DNA of 64,000 nt from JAOUGY01 sp963792365 (GCA_963792365.1 CAWBVW010000004.1:310001-374000); one strand, 5' to 3'; positions 35,582-44,859 are shown, numbered from the stretch's first letter. A program made the numbers and translations. Notes: generated from the letters alone by a model not told the origin.

Positions 35582-36505
35582 TCAATACCTCTGCCGGAAT
35601 CGTCGAACGACACGCTCACTCACGATGTTGAGCCCGAGGGTGAGAACGAAGAGCACGAGCCCAACGAAGAAGAGCGACTGGAACGCTGCCACGTCCCCGG
35701 CCACCTGGTCGGATCCGACAGCGAGGTTGGCCATGGCCCCCGTCATGGTGAGTCCACCCTCCAGCACATTGAAGTTCATGACCCCGTTGAGACCCGCCGC
35801 GAGGGCCACCACCATGGTTTCGCCGATCGCACGCGAGATGCCCAGGATCACGGCCGCCACCACCCCGGAGAGGGCAGCAGGCAGGACCACCCGAAGTGCC
35901 GTGTGCCACTGCTTGGCTCCGAGGCCGTACGAAGCTTCACGGAGTGCCCTCGGTACCGCACGCATTGCGTCTTCCGATACGGCCGCGATGAGAGGGATGA
36001 TGAGGATCCCCACACCCATTCCAGCGGCGAGGAAGTTGGCACTGTCGGCGCCCGGAAAGAACCCACGCACGATGTTCGGGGTGATGAACTGGAGTGCGAA
36101 GAAGCCAAGGACGACCGATGGGATGCCGGCGAGCACCTCGAGCGTCGGCTTCAGGAAACGGCGAGCTCCAGGACGGGCGTATTCGGAGAGATAGATCGCC
36201 GAACCGAGCCCGAACGGGATTGCCACTGTCATGGCGACACCGGTGACCATGAGGCTGTGCACGACGAGGGCCAGGATCTCGAATCGGCCACGCCGCGGGA
36301 ACCATCCGTTCTCGAAGAACTGCCCGGTGTCGATCTTCGCGAGGAATTGCCACGCCTCTTCTACCAGCGCCACGACGATCATGGCGGAGATGAACACGGA
36401 CACGGCGGCTGCACCGAAGAAGAGCCGCCGTACGATGCTCTCGCGGCGACGTCGACCAGCGTCCCCGGTCAGGTCGATTGTCGGTGTGGCCTGGCTCACA
36501 GCCAT
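35582..36505 (-). CDS. pstC: Phosphate ABC transporter permease PstC
   Basis: 307 residues. Six membrane helices with the PstC motif E-V-L-A-G-I-P-S-V-V-L-G-F-F-A-L and the coupling loop M-R-A-V-P-R-A-L-R-E-A-S-Y-G-L-G-A. It lies 64 bases after the pstS stop in the same operon. Confidence 0.95.
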   Translation of the reverse strand: MAVSQATPTIDLTGDAGRRRRESIVRRLFFGAAAVSVFISAMIVVALVEEAWQFLAKIDTGQFFENGWFPRRGRFEILALVVHSLMVTGVAMTVAIPFGLGSAIYLSEYARPGARRFLKPTLEVLAGIPSVVLGFFALQFITPNIVRGFFPGADSANFLAAGMGVGILIIPLIAAVSEDAMRAVPRALREASYGLGAKQWHTALRVVLPAALSGVVAAVILGISRAIGETMVVALAAGLNGVMNFNVLEGGLTMTGAMANLAVGSDQVAGDVAAFQSLFFVGLVLFVLTLGLNIVSERVVRRFRQRY

Positions 36506-36569
36506 GTGATCGCCTCAGTGTACGGATGAAGTTCCGGGCCCACCAACGGGGCCCGGGACCTCACGCGGA

Positions 36570-37580
36570 TCATCCCTTTGCGCTCTCCCATGCCGCCCTG
36601 GTGGCATCCATGTCTTCGGCGGGAAGCTCGACGTATCCGGCTTCAGACACAAAGGCGATGCCCTCGTCCGAGAGGTAGTAGTCGACGAACGAGGCAGTCT
36701 GCTCGGACAGGTCCGACGTGTTGACATAGATGAACAACGGCCGGGACAGTGGGTATTCGAACGTTGCGATGGAGTCCGTGGTGGGCTCGACACATCCCGA
36801 CTCGCCGTCGTCGAGTGCGACAGCCTTCACGGCATCCGCATTCTCCTCATAGAAGGCGAATCCCACCCACCCAATCGAGGTCTCGTTCTGGGTGATCCCT
36901 TGGATGATGACGTTGTCGTTTGCGGAGGCCTCGTAGTCCACCCGGGTGGCCTCCTCGGCCCCCCGCTCATCGGCGAAGTCGGCGATCACGAGTTCGACGA
37001 AAGTGTCGTACGTCCCCGACTCTTCACCCGGTCCCACCAGATACAGGTCGGCGTCGGGGAAGTTCCCGGTGCCACCGACTTCTGCGGCGAGCTCGTTGGC
37101 GTCGGACCACGAATCGAATCCTTCGGCCTCGGGTCCGATCAAGGCATAGAGATCACCGAACGTCAAGCAGTTGACGGCATCATTGGCCGGATTGGTCATC
37201 ACAGTGATGCCGTCGGTGGCGATGTGCAGCTCGACGAAGTCGATCCCGGCATCCGCACATGCCTGGGCCTCTTCGTCCTTGATCGCACGACTGGCGTCCG
37301 AGATGTCGGTCTCGCCGTTGCAGAACTTGGCAAAGCCGTCTCCGGTTCCCGGTCCCTCGACCGTCGTGGCAGTCCCGTTGGCGGCGTCAAAAGCCTGGGC
37401 AACCCGGGCCGAGATCGGCTCCACGGTGGACGATCCAGAGATCGCGACCGTGCCCGAGGCGTCACCGGAGGGAGTGGCGCCGTCGGATTGCGTCGTCTCG
37501 CTGCTGTCACCCCCGCCACAAGCGGCAAGCACGAGCGCCACCGCCAGCACGAGGGCACTTCGCTTCACGGATGTCTTCAT
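36570..37580 (-). CDS. pstS: Phosphate-binding lipoprotein PstS
   Basis: 336 residues from ATG 37580 with GGAGAG upstream. Lipobox L-V-L-A-A-C puts the lipidated Cys at residue 21. The binding domain opens with I-S-G-S-S-T-V-E-P, the phosphate-loop signature, then D-I-S-D-A-S-R. First gene of pstSCAB-phoU-phoP-phoR, behind a PHO box. Confidence 0.95.
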   Translation of the reverse strand: MKTSVKRSALVLAVALVLAACGGGDSSETTQSDGATPSGDASGTVAISGSSTVEPISARVAQAFDAANGTATTVEGPGTGDGFAKFCNGETDISDASRAIKDEEAQACADAGIDFVELHIATDGITVMTNPANDAVNCLTFGDLYALIGPEAEGFDSWSDANELAAEVGGTGNFPDADLYLVGPGEESGTYDTFVELVIADFADERGAEEATRVDYEASANDNVIIQGITQNETSIGWVGFAFYEENADAVKAVALDDGESGCVEPTTDSIATFEYPLSRPLFIYVNTSDLSEQTASFVDYYLSDEGIAFVSEAGYVELPAEDMDATRAAWESAKG

Positions 37581-37683
37581 CGGGGTTCTCTCCTCGGTTT
37601 CAGGTCCCTCTCGTCGAGGGCCATCCCGGTGTTTCTCCGGAACGGTCGTCAAGGTAGGAAGGCGGGATGACCCCTGGTCAGCC

Positions 37684-37705
37684 CGAACGTGAACGGGAGG
37701 TGAAC
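37684..37705 (-). promoter_or_regulatory. PHO box (PhoP-binding direct repeat) upstream of pstS
   Basis: On the minus strand two 11-bp units, GTTCACCTCCC and GTTCACGTTCG, stand in direct tandem 104-125 bases before pstS. The GTTCAC core every 11 bp is the known Streptomyces PHO-box layout. It should activate the operon under phosphate limitation. Confidence 0.75.
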
Positions 37706-37766
37706 GTTGTTCGGGGCTGCGCTCGCCACACGCCGATGGTCGGACGCCGTCGGGGGCGGATCGGCC

Positions 37767-39029
37767 TCAGCCTGCGAGTCCCCGGTAGAGCTCGTCCCAC
37801 TGGTCGATGTAGCCATCCCACGAGAACCGCTCCGCCACGCGAGCGTGACCTGCAACGCCCATGGCACGTAGCCGGTCCGGTGCGGCGAGCAATTCGATCA
37901 ACGCCGAGCCGAGGCCATCGACATCGGCTTTCTCGACGAGGCGGCCAGTGACCCCGTCGTCGACGATCTCGGGGAAAGCGCCGGCACGAGTGGCCACGAC
38001 CGCACGCCCCATCGCCATTGCCTCGATGGTCGGCATGCCGAAGGGCTCGTCCCAGAGCGACGGCATCACCAGCATGGATGCCGACCGCACGTAGGCGGTG
38101 GTCTCGTCATGCGAGAGTCCACCCACCATGTCGGTGTTGGCGAGCGCCGTCCCCAGAAGCGTGCGAACAAAGTCCGGATACTTGCGGCCGCCCCACACGT
38201 TGCGCACATCGTCGAACAGCGGATCGTTTCCAAAGGGATCCACGAACTCCCTCGGTGCAGGAGAGTGAGGGCCAACGAGGGTCAGGCGCGCATGGGGGAA
38301 GCGCTCCACGACCTGGCGGAAGGCCGCCGCCAAGACGTGAACACCCTTCTCGGGTGAGATCCGACCGACGAACACGACGTGGGGATGATCTGTCATCGGC
38401 TCGGGGTCGGCCGGAACCGGGGTGCCATTCTGGATGGCGGTGATGCGGTCTGCGAGGCCCGGAAAGCGGTCTCGAGTCCGATTGGCGATGAACTCGCTAC
38501 ACGCGACGATCGCATCGGCCTTCTCCAGGTTCTTGCCGACCACCTTGGCGTCTCGCTGCGTCTGGGAGTGATCGTGAAGATGGAGAACCACGCGCGTCGA
38601 GGGCGATACCCTCTTGATCGGGGGAACCAACTGGTCGTAGATGTGAACGTGTACGAGGTCCAGGTGGTCGCGCCGAGCGGCAGCCGCGACCGACGTGGCA
38701 TATCCGAGGTACGGCCACAGTGTCGACGCAATGGGTCGGGACTGGTTCTCGGGACGCAGGCGCTCGGCGAGGTGACCGATCCGTTGATCGAGCTTCGTCC
38801 ATGGAATCCTCACCCGATACGACTCTTCATGGGTCTGTTCGCCGCCACCTGCGAAGAGCTCCACCTGGTGACCACCTGCCATGGATTCGGCCAGTCCAAA
38901 ACCGAGAACGTCCATGGCGTAGGCAACCCGCCCCGCTTTCCAATGGGGGTAGGCGTACCCTATGTGCATTGGGCGATCGGTCCGTACCGTCGGGGTGGAT
39001 GAGGTGCTGTTACCGATCGGTGGTGCCAT
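37767..39029 (-). CDS. GT4-family glycosyltransferase
   Basis: 420 residues. N-terminal Rossmann half with H-V-H-I-Y-D; C-terminal half with F-V-G-R-I-S-P-E-K-G-V-H and the donor-binding E-X7-E region P-F-G-M-P-T-I-E-A-M-A-M-G. This GT-B fold uses nucleotide sugars in the cytosol. The start may be ATG 39029 (GGGAG upstream) or ATG 38969. It stands alone upstream of the phosphate operon, and its sugar and acceptor are unknown. Confidence 0.88.
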   Translation of the reverse strand: MAPPIGNSTSSTPTVRTDRPMHIGYAYPHWKAGRVAYAMDVLGFGLAESMAGGHQVELFAGGGEQTHEESYRVRIPWTKLDQRIGHLAERLRPENQSRPIASTLWPYLGYATSVAAAARRDHLDLVHVHIYDQLVPPIKRVSPSTRVVLHLHDHSQTQRDAKVVGKNLEKADAIVACSEFIANRTRDRFPGLADRITAIQNGTPVPADPEPMTDHPHVVFVGRISPEKGVHVLAAAFRQVVERFPHARLTLVGPHSPAPREFVDPFGNDPLFDDVRNVWGGRKYPDFVRTLLGTALANTDMVGGLSHDETTAYVRSASMLVMPSLWDEPFGMPTIEAMAMGRAVVATRAGAFPEIVDDGVTGRLVEKADVDGLGSALIELLAAPDRLRAMGVAGHARVAERFSWDGYIDQWDELYRGLAG

Positions 39030-39150
39030 GAACCCAACCTACTCCCGTCCGGCAATCAATCGATAGAGACTTCAGAACCGACCGAGGGCACTCGTGCGTT
39101 GACTATTCGCGGTCTGTGTCGATTCGGGGAGATGACAGGTACCCGAAGCC

Positions 39151-39159
39151 GGATAGACT
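39151..39159 (+). promoter_or_regulatory. Conserved GGATAGACT element upstream of first SLH gene
   Basis: GGATAGACT lies 64 bases before the start and recurs 67 bases before the second SLH gene (40850-40858). TAGACT could be a -10 box; no matching -35 is obvious. Confidence 0.45.
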
Positions 39160-39214
39160 CTCCAACAGTGGGGTTCCGGCGCCGCGCGGTGCCGGTTGTA
39201 TGGGAGTGCGACGC

Positions 39215-40786
39215 ATGGGGATGGGGAAGAGACTGGGACTGGCGCTGACTGTCGTCGCGCTGCTGGCGGGACTGGTCACGCATCCGCAGCTGCCTGCGGA
39301 TGCGGCCGGACAGGCTGCATTCCAGCACGTGTTCGGAGACGGAGACAACATCCCGAGGTCCGTCTACTCGATCCCCGACGACTTCACCTTCACGAATGGG
39401 GCCTACGTCCTTGCGATCACCGCGTCGGTGATCGACGGAACCGGACCGCAGCCGCCCACTGTGACAGGAAAGGGGCTGACGTGGAACCTTCGCGCCACGA
39501 AGGAGTACCCCTCTCTGAACGGCCAGACGACGCTCATCGCAATCTTCGATGCGTGGGCCGATGGCCCCTCCGGAGCAACCGAAGACGACATGACGTTCGA
39601 CTTCGGGTCGCAGACCCTCGTCCGCCACGTTCGATCGTTCGAGGAATCCACCGGGATCGATCGAACCACCAATCCGATCGCGCAGTTCGCATGGGACAAC
39701 GGTACGAACGCCACCTCGGGCAACGTGCAGCTGTCTCCGTTCTGGGACCCCGTCAACAGCTCGACCGTGTTCGCTGTCTTCAAGCACCGCTCCGGAGCTT
39801 TCAGCAGCACATCGCTGTCGCTTCTGGGGGACACCAACGTCGGGGCACCTGTCACCGGCAGTGATCCTCTCCGGCTCTTGACTGCCTATTCCGGAGGAGA
39901 GGCGCTCAACCCATCGGCAACGTGGTCGACCGCGAGCGTCTGGCACGCTGTGGGGATCGAGATCGTGTCGGACGGCGATCCGCCGTCAACGACCACGACA
40001 ACTGGCCCGACGACCTCCACCACTGCGGCGACGACCACCACCACACAGCCAACGACGACAACCACGACTGCGAGCACTACGACCACGACACAGGCGGCGA
40101 CGACCAGCACGGCACCGAGTACGACCACGACCACACAGCCGGCCACACCAACCACAACGGTGGATCCTGGGTCGAGCACGACGACGACTGTGGTCGAGAC
40201 TCCCCCCACGACAGTGGTCGAGACTCCTCCTCAGAGCGGTCGGTTCACCGACGACGACGGTTCGGTGTTCGAGGCAGATATCGAACGGATCGCCGAGGCC
40301 GAGATCACGCTGGGGTGCAATCCACCCGACAACGACCGGTACTGCCCAGACGACACCTTGACCAGAGGGCAGATGGCTGCCTTCCTCGCCCGGGCACTCG
40401 GACTCGACGGCACCCCCGCCGACCGGTTCGTCGATGACGACGTCTCGGTGTTCGCACGGGAGATCGGTCTCATCGCCCAGGCGGGGATCACCGCGGGGTG
40501 CAATCCGCCGGAGAACGACCGATTCTGTCCCGAGGACACCCTCACCCGCGGGCAGATGGCTGCCTTCCTCGCCCGGGCACTCGGACTCGACGGCACCCCC
40601 GCCGACCGGTTCGTCGACGACACCACCTCCGTGTTCGAGACCGACATCGACCGCATCGCCGCCATCGAGATCGCCCTCGGCTGCAACCCACCCGCCAACG
40701 ATCGGTTCTGTCCCGACGACACGGTGACGCGCGGGCAGATGGCCGCCTTCCTCAACCGTATGCTGGACTATCGGGCCACGAGTTGA
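39215..40786 (+). CDS. Secreted SLH-domain surface protein (paralog 1)
   Basis: 523 residues from ATG 39215, with GGGAG upstream; the paralog supports this start. Signal peptide about 1-31 (ending A-D-A-A). A globular domain of about 210 residues follows, with no family I recognise. Then comes a Thr-rich stalk of about 80 residues, and finally three 61-residue S-layer-homology repeats with V-F-E-x-D-I-x-R-I-A, G-C-N-P-P and T-R-G-Q-M-A-A-F-L. Each repeat has two Cys, likely a disulfide. It should sit on the cell wall. The Thr-rich stalk is a possible O-glycosylation target. Confidence 0.88.
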   Translation: MGMGKRLGLALTVVALLAGLVTHPQLPADAAGQAAFQHVFGDGDNIPRSVYSIPDDFTFTNGAYVLAITASVIDGTGPQPPTVTGKGLTWNLRATKEYPSLNGQTTLIAIFDAWADGPSGATEDDMTFDFGSQTLVRHVRSFEESTGIDRTTNPIAQFAWDNGTNATSGNVQLSPFWDPVNSSTVFAVFKHRSGAFSSTSLSLLGDTNVGAPVTGSDPLRLLTAYSGGEALNPSATWSTASVWHAVGIEIVSDGDPPSTTTTTGPTTSTTAATTTTTQPTTTTTTASTTTTTQAATTSTAPSTTTTTQPATPTTTVDPGSSTTTTVVETPPTTVVETPPQSGRFTDDDGSVFEADIERIAEAEITLGCNPPDNDRYCPDDTLTRGQMAAFLARALGLDGTPADRFVDDDVSVFAREIGLIAQAGITAGCNPPENDRFCPEDTLTRGQMAAFLARALGLDGTPADRFVDDTTSVFETDIDRIAAIEIALGCNPPANDRFCPDDTVTRGQMAAFLNRMLDYRATS

Positions 40787-40849
40787 ACCCCTGGCGGCGG
40801 CGACCCAGAGGCCGAGGACCGAACGCAGCAGCCACATGTCGGCTCGCTC

Positions 40850-40858
40850 GGATAGACT
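40850..40858 (+). promoter_or_regulatory. Conserved GGATAGACT element upstream of second SLH gene
   Basis: Identical nonamer to 39151-39159 at nearly the same distance from the start codon. The flanks differ, so conservation of the nonamer suggests a promoter or regulator site. Confidence 0.45.
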
Positions 40859-40916
40859 GCTGGGCCGGTGGGCCACGGCGCCTTGGATGCGACGCCGAAT
40901 CGGGAGTGAATCCAGT

Positions 40917-42383
40917 ATGGGTATGGGGAAGAGGCTCGTCATGGCGTTGGCGGTGATCGCCGCGCTGCTCGGATCCATCTCCACACCGCAGCTCCCGGCC
41001 CGAGCGGCCGAACCGGTCGTGTTCGAACATGTCTTCAGCGATGGCGACCCGCTCAACAAGATCGAGTATCAGATCCCGGATGACTTCGATCCGTGCTTCG
41101 GCAACGACTTCGTGTTCCGCCAAGGGTCCTACGTGCTTCTGATCAGTGCCTCGGTTGCTGCGCCGGGCGCTGCTGCGCCCGTTCCGGATGTGAGTGGAAA
41201 GGGTCTGACCTGGGAGCCGATATACAGCCAGGCCTATGACTGGGATGGGTCGAGCGCCATGTTCGCAGTCTTCCAGGCGTGGGCCGATGACCCGGAGGCG
41301 GATCCAACGAACGAAGCATCGAGGATGACATTCGATTTCGGTGCGCAGACCCAGGACTACCACACGCGGACGTTCATCCAGACGGCTCCGGGGACGGATG
41401 TGGATCGCACCAACCCGAGGGTCCAGACGGTGCCCGCCTCGGGGACAGGGACGTCAGCCGGCGTGACCCTCGACGACTTCGACGATGCGATCAGCGACGC
41501 CGCCGTGCTAGCAGTGGTCAAGCACTCCAACGCCGAGATTCCGGCATGGTCAGGGGTCACCGAGATCGCCGACACAACGCCTGGTACCGGCGAGTGCAGG
41601 GAGGGAAACCAACCTCACAGGGTCGGTGCCGGCGTGACCACCGGCGAGGTAGCCGACGTGTCCGCATCATGGACCGGTAGCGCCGATTGGCGGGCCGTCG
41701 CATTCGAGATCAACGCCGAAGGCCCCCCTACGGCGACAACGACCTCGACCGCGTCGACGGCGACCACAGCGGCGACCACGACCACCACCGGTGGAACCCC
41801 GCCGACGACAGTCGTCGGGACGCCTCCGCCGGGTGGACGGTTCACCGACGACGACACGTCCGTATTCGAAACCGACATCGAACGGATCGCCCAGGCCGGC
41901 ATCACCCTCGGCTGCAACCCACCAACGAACGACCGTTTCTGCCCCGACGACACGATGACGCGCGGACAAATGGCCGCCTTCCTCTCACGCGCCCTCCAAC
42001 TCACCGGCGAGCCAACCGACCGATTCGCCGACGACGACACGTCCGTATTCGAAACCGACATCGAACGGATCGCCCAGGCCGGCATCACCCTCGGCTGCAA
42101 CCCACCAACGAACGACCGTTTCTGCCCCGACGACACGATGACGCGCGGACAAATGGCCGCCTTCCTCTCACGCGCCCTCCAACTCACCGGCGAGCCAACC
42201 GACCGATTCGCCGACGACGACACGTCCGTATTCGAAACCGACATCGAACGGATCGCCCAGGTCGGCATCACCCTCGGCTGCAACCCACCAACGAACGACC
42301 GTTTCTGCCCCGACGACACGATGACGCGCGGACAAATGGCCGCCTTCCTCAGCCGGATGCTCGACTACCTCGCAGCGAATTGA
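40917..42383 (+). CDS. Secreted SLH-domain surface protein (paralog 2)
   Basis: 488 residues from ATG 40917 (GGGAG upstream). It has the same architecture as the preceding gene: signal peptide starting MGMGKRL, a related N-terminal domain (shared K-G-L-T-W, D-A/Q-A-W-A-D and M-T-F-D-F-G), a shorter Thr/Ala stalk and three SLH repeats. The three repeats are nearly identical at DNA level over 183-bp units. A tandem duplicate of the upstream gene; a different domain sequence suggests different ligands. Confidence 0.88.
   Translation: MGMGKRLVMALAVIAALLGSISTPQLPARAAEPVVFEHVFSDGDPLNKIEYQIPDDFDPCFGNDFVFRQGSYVLLISASVAAPGAAAPVPDVSGKGLTWEPIYSQAYDWDGSSAMFAVFQAWADDPEADPTNEASRMTFDFGAQTQDYHTRTFIQTAPGTDVDRTNPRVQTVPASGTGTSAGVTLDDFDDAISDAAVLAVVKHSNAEIPAWSGVTEIADTTPGTGECREGNQPHRVGAGVTTGEVADVSASWTGSADWRAVAFEINAEGPPTATTTSTASTATTAATTTTTGGTPPTTVVGTPPPGGRFTDDDTSVFETDIERIAQAGITLGCNPPTNDRFCPDDTMTRGQMAAFLSRALQLTGEPTDRFADDDTSVFETDIERIAQAGITLGCNPPTNDRFCPDDTMTRGQMAAFLSRALQLTGEPTDRFADDDTSVFETDIERIAQVGITLGCNPPTNDRFCPDDTMTRGQMAAFLSRMLDYLAAN
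41846..42352 (+). repeat. 183-bp tandem repeat in SLH paralog 2, ~2.8 copies
   Basis: Units start at 41846, 42029 and 42212 and are identical apart from a few bases (for example one Ala/Val change in the third). Each encodes one 61-residue SLH module. Identity down to silent positions indicates recent amplification or gene conversion. Confidence 0.9.
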
Positions 42384-42446
42384 CCCAGGGAGGCGGGTTT
42401 CCAGCGTCCTCGGCAGTCCGCGATGACAGAATCGAGACCGCCGTCC

Positions 42447-44492
42447 TCAATCGGTGCGAACGCCGGCCCGGGCCTCGGCCAGGCCCCGCAGGGTCATGTG
42501 CGCATCGACGAAATTCGTGGGTTCCAGTTCACGCCAGTGACCGTCGGACCCAAGCTCCCACGCCAGGACATCGTCGGCCATCACGACCTCGAGAATCTCG
42601 TCCAGCCGGAACTGGAGATCGGCATCTTCGATTGGGGTGAGCGCCTCGACCCGGCGATCGAGGTTACGCGGCATGAGGTCGGCGGAACCGATGTAGTAGC
42701 GACGCTCTCGACCTCTCGCACCGAAGCGGTAGACCCGCGAGTGCTCCAGGTAGCGGCCCACGAGGGAGCGCACGGTGATGTTCTCGCTCATTCCGGGGAC
42801 CCCCGGGATGAGGCAACAGATTCCTCGAACGATCAGCTCGATCTTGCATCCGGCGTTCGAAGCCTCGTACAGCTCGTCGATCATTCCGGCGTCGACGAGC
42901 GAGTTCATCTTCATGGTGATGTGCCCGTCCGGACGGGATGCCTCGTCGCGGATCGCAGCCGTGAGCTCTGACCGTGCCGTCACAGGAGACACGAGAAGCT
43001 TCCGGTACGCCCGTTGATGGGCGTAGCCGGTGAGGTAGTTGAAGAGGTCCGTGAGGTCGGCACCGATCGCGGGGTCGGCGGTGAACAACCCGATGTCCTC
43101 GTAGATGCGAGCAGTCGAGTCGTTGTAGTTCCCCGTCCCGATGTGTGCGTACCGCCGAAAGGCGCCGCCCTCGTCGCGTACCACCAGCGCGATCTTCGTG
43201 TGTGTCTTGAGCCCGACGACGCCGTACACAACGTGGACGCCGGCGTCTTCCAGGCGCTGAGCCCACTCGATGTTGCGCTCTTCGTCGAACCGGGCCTTCA
43301 GCTCGACGAGGGCAACGACCTGTTTGCCCTCGGTCGCCGCTTCCATCAGTGCCTTCATGATGGGACTGTCCTTGGATGTGCGGTAGAGGGTCTGCTTGAT
43401 CGCAAGCACGTTGGGGTCACGAGCGGCCCTGGCTATGAACGCTTCGACAGACGTGGTGAACGAGTCATATGGGTGCTGCACGAGTACATCACCGTCACGG
43501 ATGGTCGCGAACATGTCGACCGGCTCGCCCACCGGGCTAGCAAGTCGGGGCTGCGTGACCCACTGCCACGGCTCCCAGAAGAGCTCGGGTCGCTCGAGAT
43601 CGCACAGCACGAAGAGACCAGCCATGTCGAGCGGACCGTCGACGACGACCACGCCGTCGCCCTCGAGATCCATCTCGCGTTTCAGCAGATCGAGCACCTC
43701 CTCGGACATGCTCGGGTGGACCTCGAGCCGGACCACCCGACCGAATCGTCGGCGGGTGAGTTCGGACTCGATGGTCTGCAGGAGATCGCCGCCCTGATCT
43801 TCCTCGATCTCGAGGTCTGCGTTGCGGGTGACCCGAAACGCGTGGTGCTCCACGATCTCCATTCCGGGGAACAGCTCTCCGGCATGGGCCGCGATCACAT
43901 TCTCGAGCGGGATGAAGCGCTCACCATCCGGCATCACGAGGAAGCGCGGCAGGATCGGGGGCACCTTGATCCGAGCGAAGCGGGTGACATTGGTGTCCGG
44001 GTTGCGGACGATCAGCGCCAGGTTCAGCGAGAGATTCGAGATGTAGGGGAACGGATGTGACGGGTCGACGGCGAGCGGCGTGACCACCGGGAAGATCCGA
44101 TCCCGGAATTGGCGGTCGACGTACTCGCGGTCTTCGCCGTCGAGCGCGGCATAGTCGGAGAGCAGGATGCCAGACTTCGCCAGGCCGGGAGCAAGCTCGT
44201 CGGTGAACAACCTCGACGCCCGGTCGTACTGACCGCGAGCGACACTCCGGATCGCCACCAACTGCTCCGTGGCACTCATGCCGTCGGGCGAACTCCCCCT
44301 GACCCCGTGGGCGATCTGCTCCATGAGACCGGCCACGCGCACCATGAAGAACTCGTCGAAGTTGTTCGCCCAGATGGCGAGGAACCTGACCCGCTCCATG
44401 AGTGGGATGTCGGACTGCTCAGCCAACGCCATGACACGGGCGTTGAAGTCGAGCCAAGACAGCTCACGATTCAGGTACAGCTCCGAGGACAT
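42447..44492 (-). CDS. ppk: Polyphosphate kinase 1
   Basis: 681 residues from ATG 44492 (a GTG two codons earlier is possible). N-terminus has L-N-R-E-L-S-W-L-D-F-N; F-D-E-F-F-M-V-R-V-A-G-L follows. The phospholipase-D-like core holds the phosphorylated His in G-L-K-T-H-T-K-I, the second His in H-S-R-V-Y-R-F-G, and R-N-L-D-R-R-V-E near the end. PPK1 makes polyphosphate from ATP. It lies about 5 kb from the pst locus. A 98-bp heptamer tract starts 41 bp upstream of the ATG. Confidence 0.96.
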   Translation of the reverse strand: MSSELYLNRELSWLDFNARVMALAEQSDIPLMERVRFLAIWANNFDEFFMVRVAGLMEQIAHGVRGSSPDGMSATEQLVAIRSVARGQYDRASRLFTDELAPGLAKSGILLSDYAALDGEDREYVDRQFRDRIFPVVTPLAVDPSHPFPYISNLSLNLALIVRNPDTNVTRFARIKVPPILPRFLVMPDGERFIPLENVIAAHAGELFPGMEIVEHHAFRVTRNADLEIEEDQGGDLLQTIESELTRRRFGRVVRLEVHPSMSEEVLDLLKREMDLEGDGVVVVDGPLDMAGLFVLCDLERPELFWEPWQWVTQPRLASPVGEPVDMFATIRDGDVLVQHPYDSFTTSVEAFIARAARDPNVLAIKQTLYRTSKDSPIMKALMEAATEGKQVVALVELKARFDEERNIEWAQRLEDAGVHVVYGVVGLKTHTKIALVVRDEGGAFRRYAHIGTGNYNDSTARIYEDIGLFTADPAIGADLTDLFNYLTGYAHQRAYRKLLVSPVTARSELTAAIRDEASRPDGHITMKMNSLVDAGMIDELYEASNAGCKIELIVRGICCLIPGVPGMSENITVRSLVGRYLEHSRVYRFGARGRERRYYIGSADLMPRNLDRRVEALTPIEDADLQFRLDEILEVVMADDVLAWELGSDGHWRELEPTNFVDAHMTLRGLAEARAGVRTD

Positions 44493-44532
44493 GACCACAG
44501 CCTATCGGGCCAAGAGGCCGGAGCAACGTGCC

Positions 44533-44630
44533 AACGAGCAACGAGCAACGAGCAACGAGCAACGAGCAACGAGCAACGAGCAACGAGCAACGAGCAACGA
44601 GCAACGAGCAACGAGCAACGAGCAACGAGC
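44533..44630. repeat. Heptanucleotide tandem repeat AACGAGC, 14 exact copies
   Basis: Fourteen perfect copies of AACGAGC lie 41-138 bases upstream of ppk, where its promoter or leader should be. Related text is found in the arms at 27061-27073 and 27118-27130. Confidence 0.95.
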
Positions 44631-44760
44631 AAGCCAAGCAGGTCCGACGACCGGGTCAACCTTGCCCACGGACAGACGGAACGCATGCCGCACGGCATCG
44701 GGTCCGACGTGCGCGAACCCATCAGAGCCGGGAGCCCGGAGTCCGGGGACTGGAGACCGG

Positions 44761-44842
44761 AGACGCAAGACGCAAGACCCAAGACGCACGACGCACGACG
44801 CAAGACCCAAGACACAAGACCCAAGACCAAGACGCAAGATGC
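44761..44842. repeat. Degenerate heptamer tract, AAGACGC/AAGACCC/ACGACGC
   Basis: About eleven 7-bp units with a common A-GAC-C skeleton between the ppk leader and the TetR gene. One unit is 6 bp long. The 130 bases between this tract and the AACGAGC tract hold nothing I recognise. Confidence 0.8.
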
Positions 44843-44859
44843 CGGGGCTATGCCCCGGC
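44841..44859 (-). terminator. Hairpin at the TetR gene end
   Basis: GCCGGGGC with its exact complement and a 3-base loop (TAT) touches the TetR stop codon. Likely terminator of the fabH-like/tetR transcript. Confidence 0.55.

Noticed and set aside
41846..42352. CRISPR or satellite array
   Set aside because: The repeat is coding and each unit is an SLH module.
41687..42640. Plus-strand Arg-rich open frame within the SLH repeats
   Set aside because: Out-of-frame translation of the 183-bp repeat in the SLH gene.
44533..44842. CRISPR-like array
   Set aside because: Units are 7 bp without spacers; no cas genes in the window.
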